Origin: Leptobacterium_A meishanense
GTDB taxonomy: Bacteria; Bacteroidota; Bacteroidia; Flavobacteriales; Flavobacteriaceae
Length of the DNA stretch: 64,000 nucleotides
Assembly: GCF_037645805.1 (NCBI RefSeq)
Contig: NZ_JBBEXE010000001.1
Span: 310,001-374,000 of the forward strand
Direction: 5' to 3'
Position numbers and translations under genes: made by a program. The first letter of the stretch is position 1. Each line of letters opens with the position of its first letter. Of this stretch, positions 17,864 to 27,096 are shown piece by piece. The notes under the pieces are model-generated. The model saw only the letters and a list, made by a program, of their open reading frames with translations. It did no database searches and was not told where the DNA came from.

Positions 17864-18478
17864 TTAGTATGGTTCTTCTATTTCTATTCGTTTGCCATCT
17901 ATATATGAGGCTATAAAAGCGTCTCTAAATCCTAAGGAAACGACTTCTTTACGAAAAGTTTGTGCTTCTTTTAAGGTTTCAAAACTTCCTAAAGAAAAGG
18001 AGTAAAAATTATTGTTTTTTACGACTTGTGTATTGGTCAATGATTTTGGCATTAGAGAAAAATTCCGTTCTTCAAAAGCTCCTATCTGTACCACATATAT
18101 TTTTTGATTTTCAAGAAGGTTTTTAGCCAAATAAAATTCTTTAACTTCGCTTAAACGTGTATTTTCTTCTTCTAAGATTGTTATTTTGTTTTGTAATATT
18201 TGAATGCTATCATTCGAAACTGTTTTTGTATCATCAACTCCAGAAGTCTCAAATCCATTCATTATATTTCCATCTCCTATAAAAAAGGACACAAACAAAC
18301 CAATAACAATCAACAATAGTACACTTGCTACAATAGCAAATATATTTCGTTGTTGTAGCCATTTGGAAATTTCTCTGTTTTTTATCTTTATTTGATCTTG
18401 AAGCTTATGATTGGTTGCTTCTGATTTATCTATTTTTTTGTGCAGTTCGACTAAATCGTTTTCTTCAATGTATGGCAT
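17864..18478 (-). CDS. SPOR-domain membrane protein
   Basis: A 204-residue protein with an N-terminal cytoplasmic coiled coil (about 8-42), one transmembrane helix at about 47-67 (IFAIVASVLLLIVIGLFVSF), a second short coil (about 90-112), and a C-terminal SPOR-like domain (about 126-196) with the repeats YVVQIGAFEE and FYSFSLGSFETLKEAQTFRK. SPOR domains bind peptidoglycan stripped of stem peptides at division sites, so a cell-envelope or division role is likely. It sits between menA and menB with spacings of 0 and 11 nt. Confidence 0.87.
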   Translation of the reverse strand: MPYIEENDLVELHKKIDKSEATNHKLQDQIKIKNREISKWLQQRNIFAIVASVLLLIVIGLFVSFFIGDGNIMNGFETSGVDDTKTVSNDSIQILQNKITILEEENTRLSEVKEFYLAKNLLENQKIYVVQIGAFEERNFSLMPKSLTNTQVVKNNNFYSFSLGSFETLKEAQTFRKEVVSLGFRDAFIASYIDGKRIEIEEPY

Positions 18479-18489
18479 AATTTTAGTTT

Positions 18490-19311
18490 TTAGGGAAATT
18501 TAGGGTATTGTTTGAAATTCGGATCTCGTTTTTCCAGAAAAGCATTCTTTCCTTCTTGTGCTTCATCCATCAGATAGTACATGAGTGTTGCATCTCCTGC
18601 AAGCTGCATAAGCCCATGTTGACCATCTAACTCTGCATTTAGGCAACGTTTTATCATCCGTAAGGCTAATGGAGAGCGTTTTTGTATCATTTTGCACCAC
18701 TCTACTACAGTTTCTTCTAATCTATCTAATGGTACTACTTTATTTACTAAGCCCATATTTAATGCTTCCTGTGCTGTATATTGCTGGCATAAAAACCATA
18801 TCTCGCGGGCTTTTTTCTGTCCTACATGACGTGCTAGGTATGAAGAGCCAAAGCCTCCGTCAAAACTACCTACTTTAGGGCCTGTTTGTCCAAAAATGGC
18901 ATTTTCACTTGCAATAGTAAGGTCACATACTACATGAAGCACATGGCCTCCTCCTATTGCATATCCATTTACCATCGCAATAACCGGCTTAGGGATTTCT
19001 CTTATTTTTTTATGAAGGTCTAATACATTCAACCGCGGAACACCATCTTCTCCTATATAACCACCAGTACCTTTTACATTTTGATCACCTCCGCTACAGA
19101 ATGCTTTGTCTCCTTCACCCGTAAAAACCACTACATCAATATCCGTACGCTCTCTACATATATCCATAGCTTCCAACATCTGTATATTGGTCTCAGGACG
19201 AAACGCATTATACACTCTGGGGCGATTGATTGTTATCTTTGCAATTCCTTCGAAAAATTCAAATTTAATATCTGAATATTCTTTGATGGTTTCCCAGGTT
19301 CGTTGATTCAT
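18490..19311 (-). CDS. menB: 1,4-Dihydroxy-2-naphthoyl-CoA synthase
   Basis: A crotonase-superfamily enzyme that closes the second ring of the naphthoate by Dieckmann-type condensation. I choose the ATG at 19311 (MNQRTWETIKEYSDIKF), giving 273 residues; an upstream ATG at 19332 would add seven. Motifs: GEGDKAFCSGGDQNVKG, the oxyanion-hole region VNGYAIGGGHVLHVVCDL, and FGQTGPKVGSFDGGFGSSYLAR, which is nearly identical in E. coli MenB and points to the bicarbonate-dependent type. The downstream SPOR and menA genes follow closely. Confidence 0.95.
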   Translation of the reverse strand: MNQRTWETIKEYSDIKFEFFEGIAKITINRPRVYNAFRPETNIQMLEAMDICRERTDIDVVVFTGEGDKAFCSGGDQNVKGTGGYIGEDGVPRLNVLDLHKKIREIPKPVIAMVNGYAIGGGHVLHVVCDLTIASENAIFGQTGPKVGSFDGGFGSSYLARHVGQKKAREIWFLCQQYTAQEALNMGLVNKVVPLDRLEETVVEWCKMIQKRSPLALRMIKRCLNAELDGQHGLMQLAGDATLMYYLMDEAQEGKNAFLEKRDPNFKQYPKFP

Positions 19312-19410
19312 GTTTTTGTGAATTTTACACAAAAATAAGATATCAGGGAATATGTAGCTAATTTTTGTTTATTTAATGTAAAAAGACTTAAATAATAGCT
19401 GCTTTAATAA

Positions 19411-20100
19411 CTAATATGAAGTATTACTAATGAACCTGTCTACTACCCATACCTTATGTAAAACTTCACAGTAGCTGCATACTTCTATTAAACCAGTTTC
19501 TGTATCTATTGCCCCTACATTACTGATCAATAGTTTACTGTCTTTTCTATAATCAATACCAAAGGAAGTAGTGACTGCATCGTATATTTTCCCTGTTTTT
19601 CTGTCCACTATCATTGCTTGTTGACATGAAGTCCCACAGCCCCACATTGCTAATGTATAATGTCCTGCAAAATTTATCCCTCCTTTACATGCTTCTTCTA
19701 TCCGACTGGAAAACATACTTGCCCAAGGATTGGTTCCGAAATCAGGATCCGCTAATTCTCCTTCGTAAACAGGCACTTTATAATCATCAAATGATTTTTT
19801 AGGGTTGTATTTTCTATATATTTCAAGATCTTCCCTTACTACTGACTTTCCTATGATGGTATCTTCATCATAATAGGTAATCACTTCATAACCCGGATAG
19901 TTAGCTATATTATCATATTCGTCAATTATCTTAACCTCGCCTTTTTTTGTGCTGAGAATTAAATAATCTTCATTATCAATTAAGGTATATGGATTTTGAA
20001 AATCTTTCTGTTCCCATATTTCTTTTTCGTGACTTTTTACAATTTCACCATTCCCAATAAATGATGGGATTATTAATAAGAGAGCGATTGTAAGTTTCAT
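19411..20100 (-). CDS. Secreted protein of unknown function with a conserved CGTSCQ motif
   Basis: The chosen ATG at 20100 gives 229 residues beginning with a signal peptide (MKLTIALLLIIPSFIGNGE); an ATG at 20127 would add nine residues before it. The best-conserved-looking part is the C-terminal half: EACKGGINFAGHYTLAMWGC, then CGTSCQQAMIVDRKTGKIYD, and ISNVGAID. Several cysteines (two in WGCGTSCQQ, two in VCSYCEVL) suggest disulfides in the periplasm or outside. I do not recognise a named function. It is separated from menB by about 100 nt and may be read through from the upstream men genes. Confidence 0.78.
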   Translation of the reverse strand: MKLTIALLLIIPSFIGNGEIVKSHEKEIWEQKDFQNPYTLIDNEDYLILSTKKGEVKIIDEYDNIANYPGYEVITYYDEDTIIGKSVVREDLEIYRKYNPKKSFDDYKVPVYEGELADPDFGTNPWASMFSSRIEEACKGGINFAGHYTLAMWGCGTSCQQAMIVDRKTGKIYDAVTTSFGIDYRKDSKLLISNVGAIDTETGLIEVCSYCEVLHKVWVVDRFISNTSY

Positions 20101-20217
20101 AGTTTTTTCCGTTTTTATGTTACTCATTGCTATTTAGACAAAAGCTGTGCCATCTTTTCGACTCCTTATATTTATTAAGTTTAAAGAAGGTTAATTTTTA
20201 TCTATGAAAATAATCAA

Positions 20218-20919
20218 TTACCGGTTTTTAATTACTAATGCTATTATAGTTTTAAAATCTTCTGTGTTTTTTACCCATTTTTTGTAGCGACCATAGTCTA
20301 AATCGGTAAGGGTTTTATCAGGAAATAATATATGAAAAATGGTTAGTGCAGCCATAAAACTGCCTGTGGATGACGGATGGAAAAGATCTCTGCTATACAA
20401 ACTGCCATTATATTCGCCTTCCTGATATTCCTTCCATATAGTCCCAACAGGTATCAACAATGCCTCGTTTGCTTTTGCTGCTTCCATATAGTTTTTAATT
20501 ACACCGTTAAATGTGCTATAATGTTTTCTGGATGGCCATACCATGAAATAGGCTGACTCAGCATTATTTTGTTTAGATAGTGTAGTTATTTTTGCGCCAT
20601 ATTCAAATAACATCTGACGTCCTTCCTGTTGAGAGGAAGGTCCCTGTTGAAAAATTACATAATTGTATTTTTTGCCGGTTATTATTTTTTGAAATTCCCC
20701 ATCATTCCAATGGTCTTCCAGTGCATAATTCGGATAGCATAAACATTTAGAATGAAGTGAAATATTGTTTTCCTTAGCAATGTATTCAAGAATAGAGGGG
20801 AGATCATTTGTATACGTTAAGCTATTCCCCAAAAACAAAACATTCTGTGAAAATCCAATTTGGACAATTGTGCTTACAAAGAATAACAATGGGAGAAAAA
20901 ATCTGCTTTTCAATATCAT
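20218..20919 (-). CDS. Secreted SGNH/GDSL-type hydrolase
   Basis: A 233-residue protein with a signal peptide ending near GFSQ at residue 25. Block I of the SGNH fold is FLGNSLTYTNDLP (nucleophile Ser33 within GNS), and the C-terminal catalytic pair is in DLFHPSSTGSFMAAL (D-x-x-H). QQGPSSQQEGRQ provides the central block. The likely activity is ester or acetyl-ester hydrolysis in the periplasm or outside the cell, possibly on polysaccharide or lipid. It lies 35 nt downstream of cvfB on the same strand. Confidence 0.83.
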   Translation of the reverse strand: MILKSRFFLPLLFFVSTIVQIGFSQNVLFLGNSLTYTNDLPSILEYIAKENNISLHSKCLCYPNYALEDHWNDGEFQKIITGKKYNYVIFQQGPSSQQEGRQMLFEYGAKITTLSKQNNAESAYFMVWPSRKHYSTFNGVIKNYMEAAKANEALLIPVGTIWKEYQEGEYNGSLYSRDLFHPSSTGSFMAALTIFHILFPDKTLTDLDYGRYKKWVKNTEDFKTIIALVIKNR

Positions 20920-20954
20920 TACAACTTATTTTCTTATATATGATAACTCATAAT

Positions 20955-21785
20955 CTAGTTAAGATAAACCCCATTATCTTTTATGGTAATCAATTTTTGT
21001 TTGTAGAGTGTCCCTATCCCTTTTTTAAAGTCTTTTTTGCTCATCAATAATACATCCCGAATAACATCAGGATCGCTCTTATCATGCAAGGGCAAAAATC
21101 CTTTATGATGTTTTAATTCCCTTAATATCTTCTCAGCAGCGTTTGTTATAATGGCTTTTCCCAATGCCTTTAACGTGACATCAATTTTATGATCGTCCCT
21201 TATTTTTTTGACATAGCCTGTTAACGTTTGGCCTAAACTTACTTTTTCGTATAGTTCATCTTTATATACCAGCCCTTTGTGCTTTTGGTTGATAATAACT
21301 TCTATGCCCATATCGGTATGCCTGGAAACAATCAGGTTTACTTTTTCTTTTTCAGAAACAGTCAGTTCCTCATTGTTAATAAATTGATTTGTCTTGCTTG
21401 AACCAACTAATCTTCCTGTTTTTTCATCCAAATAACAATATATTAAATACCATTTTCCTTGGGTCATTTTGACTGCTTGTTCTTTATAAGGCACCAACAA
21501 GTGTTTCTCTAAGCCCCAATCCATAAAAGCTCCAATATTATTTACCTCAACTGCTTTTAATAGTGCAAACCTGTCTAGTTCAATGTACGGCTCTAAAGTT
21601 GTTGCTACAGGGCGTTCTGCATGGTCTAGATAGCAAAACACAGTAATATGTTCTCCTATTTCATAACTTTGAGGAATATATTTATTAGGGAGAAGAATTT
21701 CATTATACTCATCATCCCCTAGAAATAAGCCGGGTGCAGTTTCTCTTAATATTTCTAATGTATTATAGTGGCCTATGTGTATCAT
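20955..21785 (-). CDS. cvfB: CvfB-family S1-like RNA-binding protein
   Basis: A 276-residue protein matching the CvfB/YitL architecture: tandem S1-like OB domains in the first two thirds (for example ITVFCYLDHAERPVATTLEP and VNNIGAFMDWGLEKHLLVPY) and a C-terminal winged-helix domain ending MSKKDFKKGIGTLYKQKLI. The family influences virulence-gene expression in staphylococci and binds RNA, but its role in Bacteroidota is not defined. The start overlaps the menD stop by 4 nt (ATGA), so it is translationally coupled to menD. Confidence 0.86.
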   Translation of the reverse strand: MIHIGHYNTLEILRETAPGLFLGDDEYNEILLPNKYIPQSYEIGEHITVFCYLDHAERPVATTLEPYIELDRFALLKAVEVNNIGAFMDWGLEKHLLVPYKEQAVKMTQGKWYLIYCYLDEKTGRLVGSSKTNQFINNEELTVSEKEKVNLIVSRHTDMGIEVIINQKHKGLVYKDELYEKVSLGQTLTGYVKKIRDDHKIDVTLKALGKAIITNAAEKILRELKHHKGFLPLHDKSDPDVIRDVLLMSKKDFKKGIGTLYKQKLITIKDNGVYLN

Positions 21786-23455
21786 TTAAGGTATTGAAAA
21801 TAGTTTAGTAATACTTTATCATTTACTGTTCTTGGGGTAAAGATTTCTAATAGCTTTGGTTGATCAGCCTTTTTATAGAAAGCTTTTAGCTGTTTCTGCA
21901 AACTTTCTTCATTTTTGGCAGTCATATACTGAATTTTGTACATATCACATAATTGCTTGGCAGAAAGTGCATGCTTTGTTTCAAAATAGGTATCAAAATT
22001 ATTAGTGTTTTTAGTCCCTGGGAGAATTCTGAAAATCCCCCCTCCCGAGTTATTAAACACAATAATCCTAAAGCTTTTGGGGATGTATTGATTCCACAAG
22101 CCATTACTGTCGTAGAAAAAACTAAGGTCTCCAGTTATTAATATTGTTGGGGTATTGTTTTCCACAGCTGCTCCAACAGCCGTAGAAGTACTACCTTCTA
22201 TACCGCTAGTTCCTCTATTACAAAACACTTTGATTGTAGTATCTAAATTAAAAAGTTGGGAATAGCGTATCGTTGAACTATTACTTAGTTGTAGACAATA
22301 ATTTTCAGGAATTGTTTTAAATACAATATCATAGGCTTTTAGGTCAGTAAAGGGAATTTTATCAAGGTATTCACAATGTTTCTTTTCTCTCTTTTTTTTT
22401 ATAGCTGTCCATTTATTATGGTAGTCGCTTTTTACTTTTTTTAGATCCGGAATTATTTCCTGAAAGAACTTATCAGGGGTTGTTTTGAAATGGGTTGTCA
22501 AACAAAAATAGGTGTCATACGCTTTTTTTTTATCAATATGAAAATGATATTGAGGTTGATAGCTTCTTAAGAACGCTTTTATCTTTTTTGAGACTATCAT
22601 TCCTCCAAATGTAATGAGTATATCCGGTTGTAATTCGGCAATTTCCTCAGTATTCTTTTCTATGGGGGCAATTATCTTATCAATCCCGGGAAAAAAGTTT
22701 TCACCGTGTGTATTTGAAGTCGTCTCTGTAAAAACATTTACTGAAGTGTCATTCACTAAAAAATCTATAGTCGATTTTGCTATGGATCCGGGATAACTAC
22801 TACCCACCAGCACCATCTTTTTATTAGAAGCATTCCATGCTTTTACAAAATGGGTTGTATCTTCTTTCAATACCTCATTATCTAAACTGTCCGGTTCAAT
22901 TATTTTAGGGGCTATTTTTGAGTTTTCCACTATTTCGTATAACGGCTCCTCAAAAGGAACATTAATATGTACCGGCCCTTTTTCAACTTTAGCTTTATTT
23001 AGTGCCTCATTTATAATCTTTTCATTATGAATTTGAGCATCAATACTTTCTTTTAAGTTTCCCGAATATAAAATATGATTGGAAAACACATCAGGTTGTC
23101 GTATTGTTTGTCCATCTCCTATATCTATTTTATTAATTGGGCGATCTGCAGTGATTATAACCATCGGGATATCACTATAAAATGCTTCTGCAATAGCCGG
23201 GTAATAATTCAGCAATGCTGACCCTGAAGTACAAACCAATGCTATCGGTTTTCGGGTTTGTTGTGCAATTCCCAATCCAAAAAAACCGGCACAGCGCTCA
23301 TCTACGATACTATATGTCTTAAAAAAAGGGGCTTCTGTAAAACCTATAATTAAAGGGGCATTCCGGCTGCCTGGTGAAATAACAATATGTTCAATGCCTT
23401 TTAGCTTACATAACTCAACAACCGTTTGAGCAAGTAGTATTTTAGGATATTTCAT
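21782..23455 (-). CDS. menD: 2-Succinyl-5-enolpyruvyl-6-hydroxy-3-cyclohexene-1-carboxylate synthase
   Basis: A thiamine-diphosphate enzyme of 557 residues that condenses isochorismate with 2-oxoglutarate. The N-terminal domain has VISPGSRNAPL and DERCAGFFGLGIA, in which Glu53 activates the cofactor. GDGQTIRQPDVFSN follows near residue 110. The diphosphate/Mg2+ domain has TGDLSFFYDSNGLWN and FNNSGGGIFRILPG. Length and motifs fit MenD rather than acetolactate synthase. It is preceded by menF with a 77 nt gap and followed by cvfB with a 4 nt overlap. Confidence 0.95.
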   Translation of the reverse strand: MKYPKILLAQTVVELCKLKGIEHIVISPGSRNAPLIIGFTEAPFFKTYSIVDERCAGFFGLGIAQQTRKPIALVCTSGSALLNYYPAIAEAFYSDIPMVIITADRPINKIDIGDGQTIRQPDVFSNHILYSGNLKESIDAQIHNEKIINEALNKAKVEKGPVHINVPFEEPLYEIVENSKIAPKIIEPDSLDNEVLKEDTTHFVKAWNASNKKMVLVGSSYPGSIAKSTIDFLVNDTSVNVFTETTSNTHGENFFPGIDKIIAPIEKNTEEIAELQPDILITFGGMIVSKKIKAFLRSYQPQYHFHIDKKKAYDTYFCLTTHFKTTPDKFFQEIIPDLKKVKSDYHNKWTAIKKKREKKHCEYLDKIPFTDLKAYDIVFKTIPENYCLQLSNSSTIRYSQLFNLDTTIKVFCNRGTSGIEGSTSTAVGAAVENNTPTILITGDLSFFYDSNGLWNQYIPKSFRIIVFNNSGGGIFRILPGTKNTNNFDTYFETKHALSAKQLCDMYKIQYMTAKNEESLQKQLKAFYKKADQPKLLEIFTPRTVNDKVLLNYFQYLK

Positions 23456-23532
23456 GTATTGTGATACCGTCGTTTTTCTTTGTACAAAAATACGGATTAA
23501 AGATGGGTTGGCATAACATTAGATTTTTTTGG

Positions 23533-24582
23533 TCAAAGAACACTTAGCATCGTTTGTGCTTTATTTATTGTCTCCTCCCACTCACTTTGAGGATCAGATT
23601 CTATTGTAATTCCACCTCCAATATAAAGAGTTATTTTACTGCCCTCTATTTGCATACACCGAAGGTTTACATAAAAAGCTGCTATTCCTTTATCCATATT
23701 TAGTGGTCCCAAAAATCCCGTATAGTAGGTTCGGTCATAACCTTCGTTTTTATCTATGAATCGTTTAGCTTCTTCCTTTGGAAACCCACAAATTGCTGGT
23801 GTAGGGTGCAAAGTTTCAATTAATACCTTAAGTTTTTTATTTTGCAATGTTCCCTTAATAAGGGTCCGCAAGTGAAGTAAACTCCCTGCTTTATACGTGT
23901 GGATATCTGATAAATTTATCGTAATTACTTTTTTTTCAAGATTTTTAACAATGGTGTCCGTAACTATCTGTTGTTCTTCTTGTTCCTTTTTGCCCCATAC
24001 TGCTTCTTTTCCTTTACTATATAATTTAGTACCTGCCAAAGCCATCGTCTCAAACGTACTGTCGTTGGTCTTTAATAACACTTCAGGAGTAGCCCCCGTC
24101 CACATACCTACTTTCGGGTGGTGCCACAAATAAACAAAAGCATTTGGATATGTGGTCAAAAGGCGTTTTACAATATCTATTGGGTTATGTGCTATGTTAT
24201 GCAATTGTTCTTTCCTAGATAATACTACTTTTTTTAGGCTTCCATTTTGAATTGCTGTTATTCCTTTTTTTACCAATTGAAGGTGTTTTTTACAATCACT
24301 TTCGTCGAAAGAATGTTTTCTGGTTTTTAAAATTTTTTCAGGTTTTATAGCTAAAACTGTTTCAATCGTATTATCCGGTATGATTAAAACCGTCTTGTGT
24401 TGATTATCAAATGGAGCAAATACAAAACCTGTTTCTAAAAAACTTTTAACAAGGTTTAGTTTATTGTCTTTCTGAAGTATGGCTTTTATAGTAAGTTGAC
24501 CCGGTTCTCTGTAAATTACAAAAGGGAGCGAAGTCTCTAACTGTTTTTCAATTGCTCTATAAAAATCAAGATCAGACATCAT
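23533..24582 (-). CDS. menF: Isochorismate synthase
   Basis: A chorismate-binding enzyme of 349 residues that isomerises chorismate to isochorismate, the committed step of menaquinone synthesis. The C-terminal two thirds carry the family motifs: VVLSRKEQL, VYLWHHPKVGMWTGATPEVLL, METMALAGT, LHPTPAICGFPKEEA, and YTGFLGP with YIGGGI near the end. HPTPAICG is typical of isochorismate synthases as opposed to TrpE/PabB. Siderophore isochorismate synthases are close relatives, but menD next to it decides the pathway. Its start overlaps the stop of the thioesterase gene (ATGA). Confidence 0.92.
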   Translation of the reverse strand: MMSDLDFYRAIEKQLETSLPFVIYREPGQLTIKAILQKDNKLNLVKSFLETGFVFAPFDNQHKTVLIIPDNTIETVLAIKPEKILKTRKHSFDESDCKKHLQLVKKGITAIQNGSLKKVVLSRKEQLHNIAHNPIDIVKRLLTTYPNAFVYLWHHPKVGMWTGATPEVLLKTNDSTFETMALAGTKLYSKGKEAVWGKKEQEEQQIVTDTIVKNLEKKVITINLSDIHTYKAGSLLHLRTLIKGTLQNKKLKVLIETLHPTPAICGFPKEEAKRFIDKNEGYDRTYYTGFLGPLNMDKGIAAFYVNLRCMQIEGSKITLYIGGGITIESDPQSEWEETINKAQTMLSVL

Positions 24583-25010
24583 TTACCACTTTTTTTGGGT
24601 AAAGCAATCGTAGTTAGTTTGCAAAGTGATATAAGGTTGGCATCTTTATCAGTTATTTTTATTTCCCATAACTGTGTAGTTCGGCCTTTATGTATAATAG
24701 TCGCTTTAGCATATACCCAACCTTCTTTGATGCTTTTTACATGGTTGGCTGCTATTTCTATACCCCGAACGTAATACTCTTCTGAGTTAAGCAATACATA
24801 CGATGCCGCACTCCCAACACTTTCCGCCAATGCTACAGTTGCTCCTCCATGCAAAACACCATCTGGTTGATAAACCTTAGATGTAACAGGCATTCTGGCA
24901 ATTAAAAAGTTTTCTCCTATGTCTATATACTCTATATCGAGGGTTTCCATTAGTGTATTTTCACAAATGGAATTACAATATGCAAGTGCTTTTTGTTTAT
25001 CAAATATCAT
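24579..25010 (-). CDS. menI: Hotdog-fold thioesterase, probable DHNA-CoA thioesterase
   Basis: A 143-residue PaaI/YdiI-type thioesterase. The segment DGVLHGGATVALAESVGSAA with Glu63 matches the active site of E. coli YdiI (MenI), which hydrolyses 1,4-dihydroxy-2-naphthoyl-CoA and uses Glu63; GIEIAANHVKSIKEG also parallels that protein. The gene is the first of the menaquinone block and overlaps menF by 4 nt. Family knowledge plus position make DHNA-CoA the likely substrate, the step between MenB and MenA. Other acyl-CoAs (for example phenylacetyl-CoA) remain possible. Confidence 0.82.
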   Translation of the reverse strand: MIFDKQKALAYCNSICENTLMETLDIEYIDIGENFLIARMPVTSKVYQPDGVLHGGATVALAESVGSAASYVLLNSEEYYVRGIEIAANHVKSIKEGWVYAKATIIHKGRTTQLWEIKITDKDANLISLCKLTTIALPKKSGK

Positions 25011-25058
25011 GCGATTTATTTGTAATGTAAAAATACAAATACCCAGTTAATAGTATAT

Positions 25059-25094
25059 AAAAGCCTCACAGGTATTAAAACCTGTGAGGCTTTT
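25059..25094 (-). terminator. Intrinsic terminator after dnaK
   Basis: A perfect 15-bp stem (AAAAGCCTCACAGGT with its complement) and a 6-base loop lie 22 nt beyond the dnaK stop, with T-rich sequence following on the minus strand. Its CCTCACAGG core is shared with the hairpin at 27142-27171. Confidence 0.86.
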
Positions 25095-25116
25095 CTTTTA
25101 TAGCTTAGTTAAGACA

Positions 25117-27024
25117 CTATTTTACTTCTTCAAAATCAACGTCTTGTACATCATCTCCTTCTTTAGCACCGTCTCCGGCACTTCCTTCAGGTTCTGAGGC
25201 AGCACCGTTTTGCTGTGCTTCTGCCTGCGCTTTGTACAGTTCTTCGGAAGCTGCTTTCCACGTTTCATTAATCTTGTCTAAAGCTGGCTGAATGGTATCT
25301 AGCTCTTTTGTTTCATACGCTTTCTTAAGCTCTTCCAAAGCATCTTGAATTGGTTTTTTCTTGTCTTCAGACAATTTATCACCAAACTCACTTAATTGTT
25401 TTTCTGTTTGGAAAATCATGGTATCTGCTTCATTCAGTTTATCTACTTTTTCTTTTGCTTTTTTATCAGCCTCTGCATTGGCCTCAGCTTCACGTTTCAT
25501 CTTTTCGATTTCTTCTTCAGTAAGCCCTGATGAGGCTTCTATACGAATGTCTTGCGATTTTCCGGTAGCTTTATCTGCAGCTGTTACATGAATGATTCCA
25601 TTGGCATCAATATCAAATGTAACCTCAATCTGAGGTGTTCCTCTCGGTGCAGGAGGTATACCATCTAGATGGAAGCGGCCAATTGTTTTATTGTCTGTTG
25701 CCATAGGACGTTCTCCCTGTAGTACATGGATCTCAACAGAAGGCTGGTTATCTGCAGCTGTTGAAAACACTTGTGATTTTTTCGTCGGGATGGTCGTATT
25801 GGCTTCAATAAGCTTCGTCATAACACCTCCCATGGTTTCAATACCCAGGGAAAGTGGTGTGACATCTAATAATAATACATCTTTAACATCTCCTGTTAAA
25901 ACACCTCCCTGAATAGCAGCTCCAACAGCTACTACTTCATCAGGGTTTACCCCTTTTGAAGGCTTCTTGCCAAAAAACTTCTCCACAGCTTCTTGAACAG
26001 CAGGGATTCTGGTAGAACCTCCTACCAAGATAATTTCATCAATATCACTTTTCGATAATCCTGCGCTCTTAAGCGCTGTTTCACATGGTTTTATAGTTCT
26101 TTTTACCAGGTCTTCAATAAGCTGTTCAAACTTAGCTCTTGAAAGTGTCCTTACTAAATGCTTTGGACCACTAGCAGTAGCTGTTACGTAAGGTAAATTA
26201 ATTTCTGTTTGTGTAGAGGAAGACAGCTCAATTTTTGCTTTTTCAGCAGCTTCTTTTAATCGCTGAAGTGCCATAGGATCTTTTCTAAGATCCATATCCT
26301 CTTCTGATTTAAATTCTTCTGCTAGCCAATTGATAATTTTCTCGTCTACATCATCTCCTCCAAGATGGGTATCGCCATCAGTAGCTAACACTTCGAATAC
26401 ACCATCCCCTAATTCTAATATAGATACATCATGTGTACCTCCACCAAAGTCAAATACAACTATCTTTTGGTCAGTGCTTTTCTTATCAAGCCCATAAGCC
26501 AATGCAGCAGCAGTAGGCTCGTTAATGATACGTTGTACCTTTAATCCTGCTATTTCTCCTGCTTCTTTTGTTGCTTGTCGTTGTGAGTCATTAAAATATG
26601 CAGGGACCGTAATAACAGCTTCGCTTACCGATTGTCCAAGATAATCTTCAGCAGTTTTTTTCATTTTCTGAAGAATCATAGCTGATAGTTCTTGGGGAGT
26701 GTATAAACGTCCATCTATATCAACACGGGGGGTGTCATTGTCTCCTTTTACTACTTTATAAGGAACACGTTCTGCTTCCTTCTTAGATTCAGAAAATTTA
26801 TTCCCCATAAAACGTTTAATGGAAGAAATGGTTTTCTGTGGGTTGGTCACTGCCTGGCGTTTTGCAGGGTCGCCAACTTTTATCTCACCACCTTCCACAA
26901 ATGCAATTACTGAGGGGGTTGTTCTCTTTCCTTCTGCGTTTGGGATTACTACCGGCTCATTTCCTTCCATTACAGAAACGCATGAATTAGTGGTTCCCAA
27001 ATCGATTCCGATAATTTTACTCAT
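25117..27024 (-). CDS. dnaK: Molecular chaperone DnaK (Hsp70)
   Basis: The ATP-dependent chaperone that works with DnaJ and GrpE. I set the start at the ATG at 27024 (MSKIIGIDLGTTNS), giving the normal 635 residues; the frame is open for another 27 codons upstream but these do not belong to the family. The nucleotide-binding domain shows GIDLGTTNSC at the N-terminus, VPAYFNDSQRQATKEAG, INEPTAAALAYG and the phosphate-2 loop GGGTHDVS. The interdomain linker is DVLLLDVTPLSLG. The C-terminal lid ends in a Gly/Ala/acidic tail, EEVK, typical for DnaK. dnaJ and grpE are not adjacent. Confidence 0.97.
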   Translation of the reverse strand: MSKIIGIDLGTTNSCVSVMEGNEPVVIPNAEGKRTTPSVIAFVEGGEIKVGDPAKRQAVTNPQKTISSIKRFMGNKFSESKKEAERVPYKVVKGDNDTPRVDIDGRLYTPQELSAMILQKMKKTAEDYLGQSVSEAVITVPAYFNDSQRQATKEAGEIAGLKVQRIINEPTAAALAYGLDKKSTDQKIVVFDFGGGTHDVSILELGDGVFEVLATDGDTHLGGDDVDEKIINWLAEEFKSEEDMDLRKDPMALQRLKEAAEKAKIELSSSTQTEINLPYVTATASGPKHLVRTLSRAKFEQLIEDLVKRTIKPCETALKSAGLSKSDIDEIILVGGSTRIPAVQEAVEKFFGKKPSKGVNPDEVVAVGAAIQGGVLTGDVKDVLLLDVTPLSLGIETMGGVMTKLIEANTTIPTKKSQVFSTAADNQPSVEIHVLQGERPMATDNKTIGRFHLDGIPPAPRGTPQIEVTFDIDANGIIHVTAADKATGKSQDIRIEASSGLTEEEIEKMKREAEANAEADKKAKEKVDKLNEADTMIFQTEKQLSEFGDKLSEDKKKPIQDALEELKKAYETKELDTIQPALDKINETWKAASEELYKAQAEAQQNGAASEPEGSAGDGAKEGDDVQDVDFEEVK

Positions 27025-27096
27025 TGTCTTTATATTATTGTGTTGAAAATTCGTTTTAAATACTGGAATGGATAGGTCAATCATTATGCCATGAGG

